NCBI RefSeq assembly: GCF_003033925.1
Contig: NZ_CP028365.1
Span: forward strand, 248,001-312,000
Length of the DNA stretch: 64,000 nucleotides
Source: Tannerella serpentiformis
GTDB lineage: Bacteria; Bacteroidota; Bacteroidia; Bacteroidales; Tannerellaceae
Direction of reading: 5' to 3'
Below, piece by piece: positions 61,986 to 64,000 of this stretch (positions are counted from its first letter, which is position 1; each line of letters starts with the position of its first letter). The notes below the pieces were generated by a model. It worked only from the letters and a program-made list of their open reading frames with translations. It did no database searches and was not told where the DNA came from. Position numbers and translations under genes: made by a program.

Positions 61986-62918
61986 ATGGCTGAGATCACC
62001 CCAAACACCCCCTGCGGCGAGCCGACAGACAGCGCACGTGAACGGGCACTCGTCGGCATCATCGCCGCTGGGGCGGCGGTCAATCTGCTGCTACTCCTCT
62101 TCAAATTCGCCGCCGGTGTAGGCGGGCATAGTGGCGCCATGATGGCCGACGCGGTGCATTCGCTCTCGGACTTCGCCACGGACCTCATCGTCTTCCTCTG
62201 CCTCCGTCTCTCGGCCCGCCCCTGGGACAAGGATTACGACTACGGCCACGGCAAGTATGAGACCCTGGCCACGTCCATCATCGGCATCGTGCTGCTCTTC
62301 GTCGGTATCGGCATCTTCTGGGAGGGGGCGGCTAAGATCCACGCCGTCCTTTTCCTCGGCTACGAGCTCGAAGCGCCGGGCCACATCGCACTCATCGCTG
62401 CCCTCGTCTCGGTCGTGGTCAAGGAACTGCTCTATCGTGTCACGCTCTCCGCCGGCCGACGGCGCAATAGCTCAACGATCATCGCCAACGCTTGGCATCA
62501 TCGCTCAGACGCCCTCTCGTCCGTCGGCACAGCGTTAGGCATCAGCGGCGCCATCTTCCTCGGACACGGCTGGACGGTGCTCGACCCCATTGCGGCCGTC
62601 GTCGTCAGCATCCTCATCGTGCGTGTGGCCATCAAGCTGACCGTCCCCGCCGTGAACGACCTCCTGGAGAAGTCCCTGCCCGAGGAGGTAGAGCGCGACA
62701 TCCTCACCACGATCCTCGAGGACCATCGCATCAGCAATCCGCACCATCTACAGACACGCCGCATCGGCAACGACTATGCGATCGACGTGCACATCCGCGT
62801 AGACGGCCACATGACAGTCGCCGAGGCGCACGAGATCATGTGTCACGCAGAGCGCCGCCTGCGCCAGAAGTACGGCCCCGGCACACAGATCACACTGCAC
62901 GCCGAGCCGGTGAAATGA
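61986..62918 (+). CDS. Cation diffusion facilitator family transporter
   Basis: The 310-residue efflux protein has six membrane helices in the first 215 residues, metal-binding HxxxD motifs in helix 2 (DAVHSLSDFATD) and helix 5 (AWHHRSDALSS), and a C-terminal cytoplasmic domain (HLQTRRIGNDYAIDVHIRVD). It probably exports zinc, iron or manganese from the cytoplasm. The ATG follows the PhoH stop by two bases. Confidence 0.92.
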   Translation: MAEITPNTPCGEPTDSARERALVGIIAAGAAVNLLLLLFKFAAGVGGHSGAMMADAVHSLSDFATDLIVFLCLRLSARPWDKDYDYGHGKYETLATSIIGIVLLFVGIGIFWEGAAKIHAVLFLGYELEAPGHIALIAALVSVVVKELLYRVTLSAGRRRNSSTIIANAWHHRSDALSSVGTALGISGAIFLGHGWTVLDPIAAVVVSILIVRVAIKLTVPAVNDLLEKSLPEEVERDILTTILEDHRISNPHHLQTRRIGNDYAIDVHIRVDGHMTVAEAHEIMCHAERRLRQKYGPGTQITLHAEPVK

Positions 62919-62921
62919 GAT

Positions 62922-62956
62922 AAGGGGCACCCCTCCGTTCGAGGGATGCCCCTTTT
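62922..62956 (+). terminator. Terminator of the PhoH-CDF operon
   Basis: AAGGGGCA pairs with TGCCCCTT around CCCCTCCGTTCGAGGGA, which itself pairs, and TTTG follows. Confidence 0.88.
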
Positions 62957-62989
62957 GTTATTATCGGTCGGCACTGGGAGGTGTTGACG

Positions 62990-63226
62990 CTATACAGGTA
63001 CACGCTCAGCGGCGGTCATTGTATGCTTTGTAAGGGTTGATGCACGTCCCGGTAAGGGATAATAAGCGGCTTCATATTCTATGACCGCGTCCGAAAGACG
63101 GATGTACTCGCGCTTCTCTTCGTCTGAGAGATAATCCATCCCTCCAAGCTCCGCTCCACGACGTATCAGCGCTTCGCAACCGTCTTGATATTCTCTGAAT
63201 TGTTTCTCTGTTTTGATTTTCATCAT
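62990..63226 (-). CDS. HigA-like N-terminal domain without the HTH part
   Basis: The 78-residue protein (MMKIKTEKQFREYQDGCEAL ... SDAVIEYEAAYYPLPG) resembles the N-terminal helical segment of HigA-type antitoxins, where a DNA-binding HTH domain normally follows the YE-x-HYPI-like motif. Here only 20 unrelated residues follow and no HTH is encoded. No toxin gene is adjacent. It may be a stand-alone regulator or a truncated antitoxin. Confidence 0.6.
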   Translation of the reverse strand: MMKIKTEKQFREYQDGCEALIRRGAELGGMDYLSDEEKREYIRLSDAVIEYEAAYYPLPGRASTLTKHTMTAAERVPV

Positions 63227-63265
63227 CGTCTACATTATGCAAGAGGGAGATAAGACTGGGAAAGA

Positions 63266-63318
63266 CGAAAGCCGGGTACATGAGAGTTTCCTCCGCTCGT
63301 GTATCCGGCTTCGTTTTT
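63266..63318. terminator. Two-way terminator between the response regulator and the small protein
   Basis: CGAAaGCCGG and CCGGCtTCG form the outer stem, TACA/TGTA and GAG/CTC the inner one, and TTTTT follows on the plus strand. On the minus strand it lies just past the regulator stop codon. Confidence 0.72.
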
Positions 63319-63337
63319 AGTTGGTAGTTCTTAGCTG

Positions 63338-64000
63338 TTAGTTCTCCACGTCTAACCGCAGCCCCACTCCCCTTATGGTGGAGATGGTGATTGCGGGATC
63401 GGCAGAAAGCAGCTTACGCAGCTTCGTGATAAAGACATCCAAGCGACGAGAGGCGTAGAAATAATCCACGTCGGGCCACAAAGTCTCCAAGATCGTATCT
63501 CGACCGACTGTCTCTCCCATGCTGCGGCAAAGCAGGCGGAGGATCTGCGATTCCAAAAGCGTCAGAGAGACGCTTTTCCCCTCCGTATCGCTGAGCGACG
63601 CCTTCTCGGCGTTGAACTTCCATCGGCCGATAGGATACGTTTCCGTGTTGTTCTCCATCCGCCCGCCCAGATTGATATTCCGAAGCAGCGCCCGGACGTG
63701 TGCGTCCAACTCCTCGGGCAGGTAGGGCTTCTTGATGTAGTTGTTCACACCCACCTCATAGCCCCGCATCACATGCGACGGATCCTCCATACCGGAGGCA
63801 AACACGATGGGCTGCAGGCGATCCGTCTCCCGGATCTTGGCCACCATCTCGTAGCCATCCATAACAGGCATCTCCACGTCGGCCACGATGATATCTGGCC
63901 GGAACGTCTTCCACAGTTCCAATCCTTCCGCACCGTTGGCGGCTTCGGCCATCTCATATCCGCCGATCACAACCTCCAAGCTGTTGCGAATCATATAGCG
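63338..64000 (-). CDS. OmpR-family response regulator, 5-prime part outside the window
   Basis: The visible 220 codons hold most of a receiver domain (phospho-acceptor Asp in IIVADVEMPVMDGYE, Lys in IKKPYLPEEL) and a winged-helix output domain (about 120-218, with LTLLESQILRLLCRSMGETVGRDTILETLWP and TISTIRGVGLRLDVEN). The conserved acidic pocket that should precede RYMIRNSLEVV lies beyond position 64000, so the gene is partial; the ATG at 63994 is internal. The cognate kinase is probably outside the window. Confidence 0.85.
   Translation of the reverse strand, partial: RYMIRNSLEVVIGGYEMAEAANGAEGLELWKTFRPDIIVADVEMPVMDGYEMVAKIRETDRLQPIVFASGMEDPSHVMRGYEVGVNNYIKKPYLPEELDAHVRALLRNINLGGRMENNTETYPIGRWKFNAEKASLSDTEGKSVSLTLLESQILRLLCRSMGETVGRDTILETLWPDVDYFYASRRLDVFITKLRKLLSADPAITISTIRGVGLRLDVEN

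Overview
The window looks like chromosomal DNA of a Bacteroidales bacterium, most likely a GC-rich, Tannerella-like member of the Porphyromonadaceae/Tannerellaceae. The signs are a PorE-type lipoprotein of the type IX secretion system, the Bat aerotolerance operon in its Bacteroides order, a NigD-like lipoprotein, a TonB receptor with a DUF4374-like lipoprotein, and the Bacteroidota -7 promoter box TAnnTTTG in front of many genes. There is no phage, plasmid, rRNA or CRISPR. The species name is inference.

Layout. 1-1.0 kb: intergenic repeats and the porE terminators. 1.0-6.1 kb: porE, queA and a DUF3078 outer-membrane protein. 6.5-17 kb: a small unknown gene, then moxR-DUF58-batD-like-batA-batB-batC-batD-batE-PAP2. 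17-19 kb: two tandem outer-membrane paralogues. 19-24 kb: an outer-membrane barrel and a 1002-residue TPR protein. 24.5-31.3 kb: a lipoprotein, pssA and psd (phosphatidylethanolamine synthesis), a RecB/AddA-like helicase-nuclease and an eIF1-like factor. 31.8-35.2 kb: tRNA-Pro, tsaD, an M16 peptidase and a NigD-like lipoprotein. 35.9-40.7 kb: a minus-strand cluster that looks like a lipid-headgroup pathway (TagD-like cytidylyltransferase, SDR, CDP-alcohol phosphatidyltransferase, acyltransferase, GT2, GNAT). 41-50.8 kb: pdxA, a DUF4837 lipoprotein, rlmN, NUDIX, gapA, a 27-residue lipoprotein, a YtxH/holin-III group, prmA, dnaJ and grpE. 51.7-55.2 kb: tRNA-Arg, ung, a TPR histidine kinase and a second tRNA-Arg. 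55.5-62.9 kb: a TonB receptor operon, PIN-PhoH and a CDF transporter. 63-64 kb: a HigA-like small protein and a response regulator cut by the window edge.

The striking feature is a dispersed system of short tandem arrays in the intergenic gaps, about one every 5 kb. I count twelve loci and roughly 110 repeat units, close to 7% of the window. Unit length is nearly always 40-42 bp. Most units hold a core of about 15 bp that is a perfect or near-perfect palindrome (typically 7+1+7 or 6+3+6), set in a scaffold of about 26 bp. Different arrays carry different cores. Within some arrays the core changes from one block of units to the next, with both arms changing together so that the dyad survives. 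Scaffold fragments such as ACTTTTTGGCG and TTTCGGCTCATT recur between arrays whose cores differ. Two arrays sit inside a shared MITE-like shell with a 90-bp terminal element that is 81% identical without gaps. Most arrays lie between a terminator and the next promoter; one lies inside the bat operon. I know of no described family that matches this pattern.
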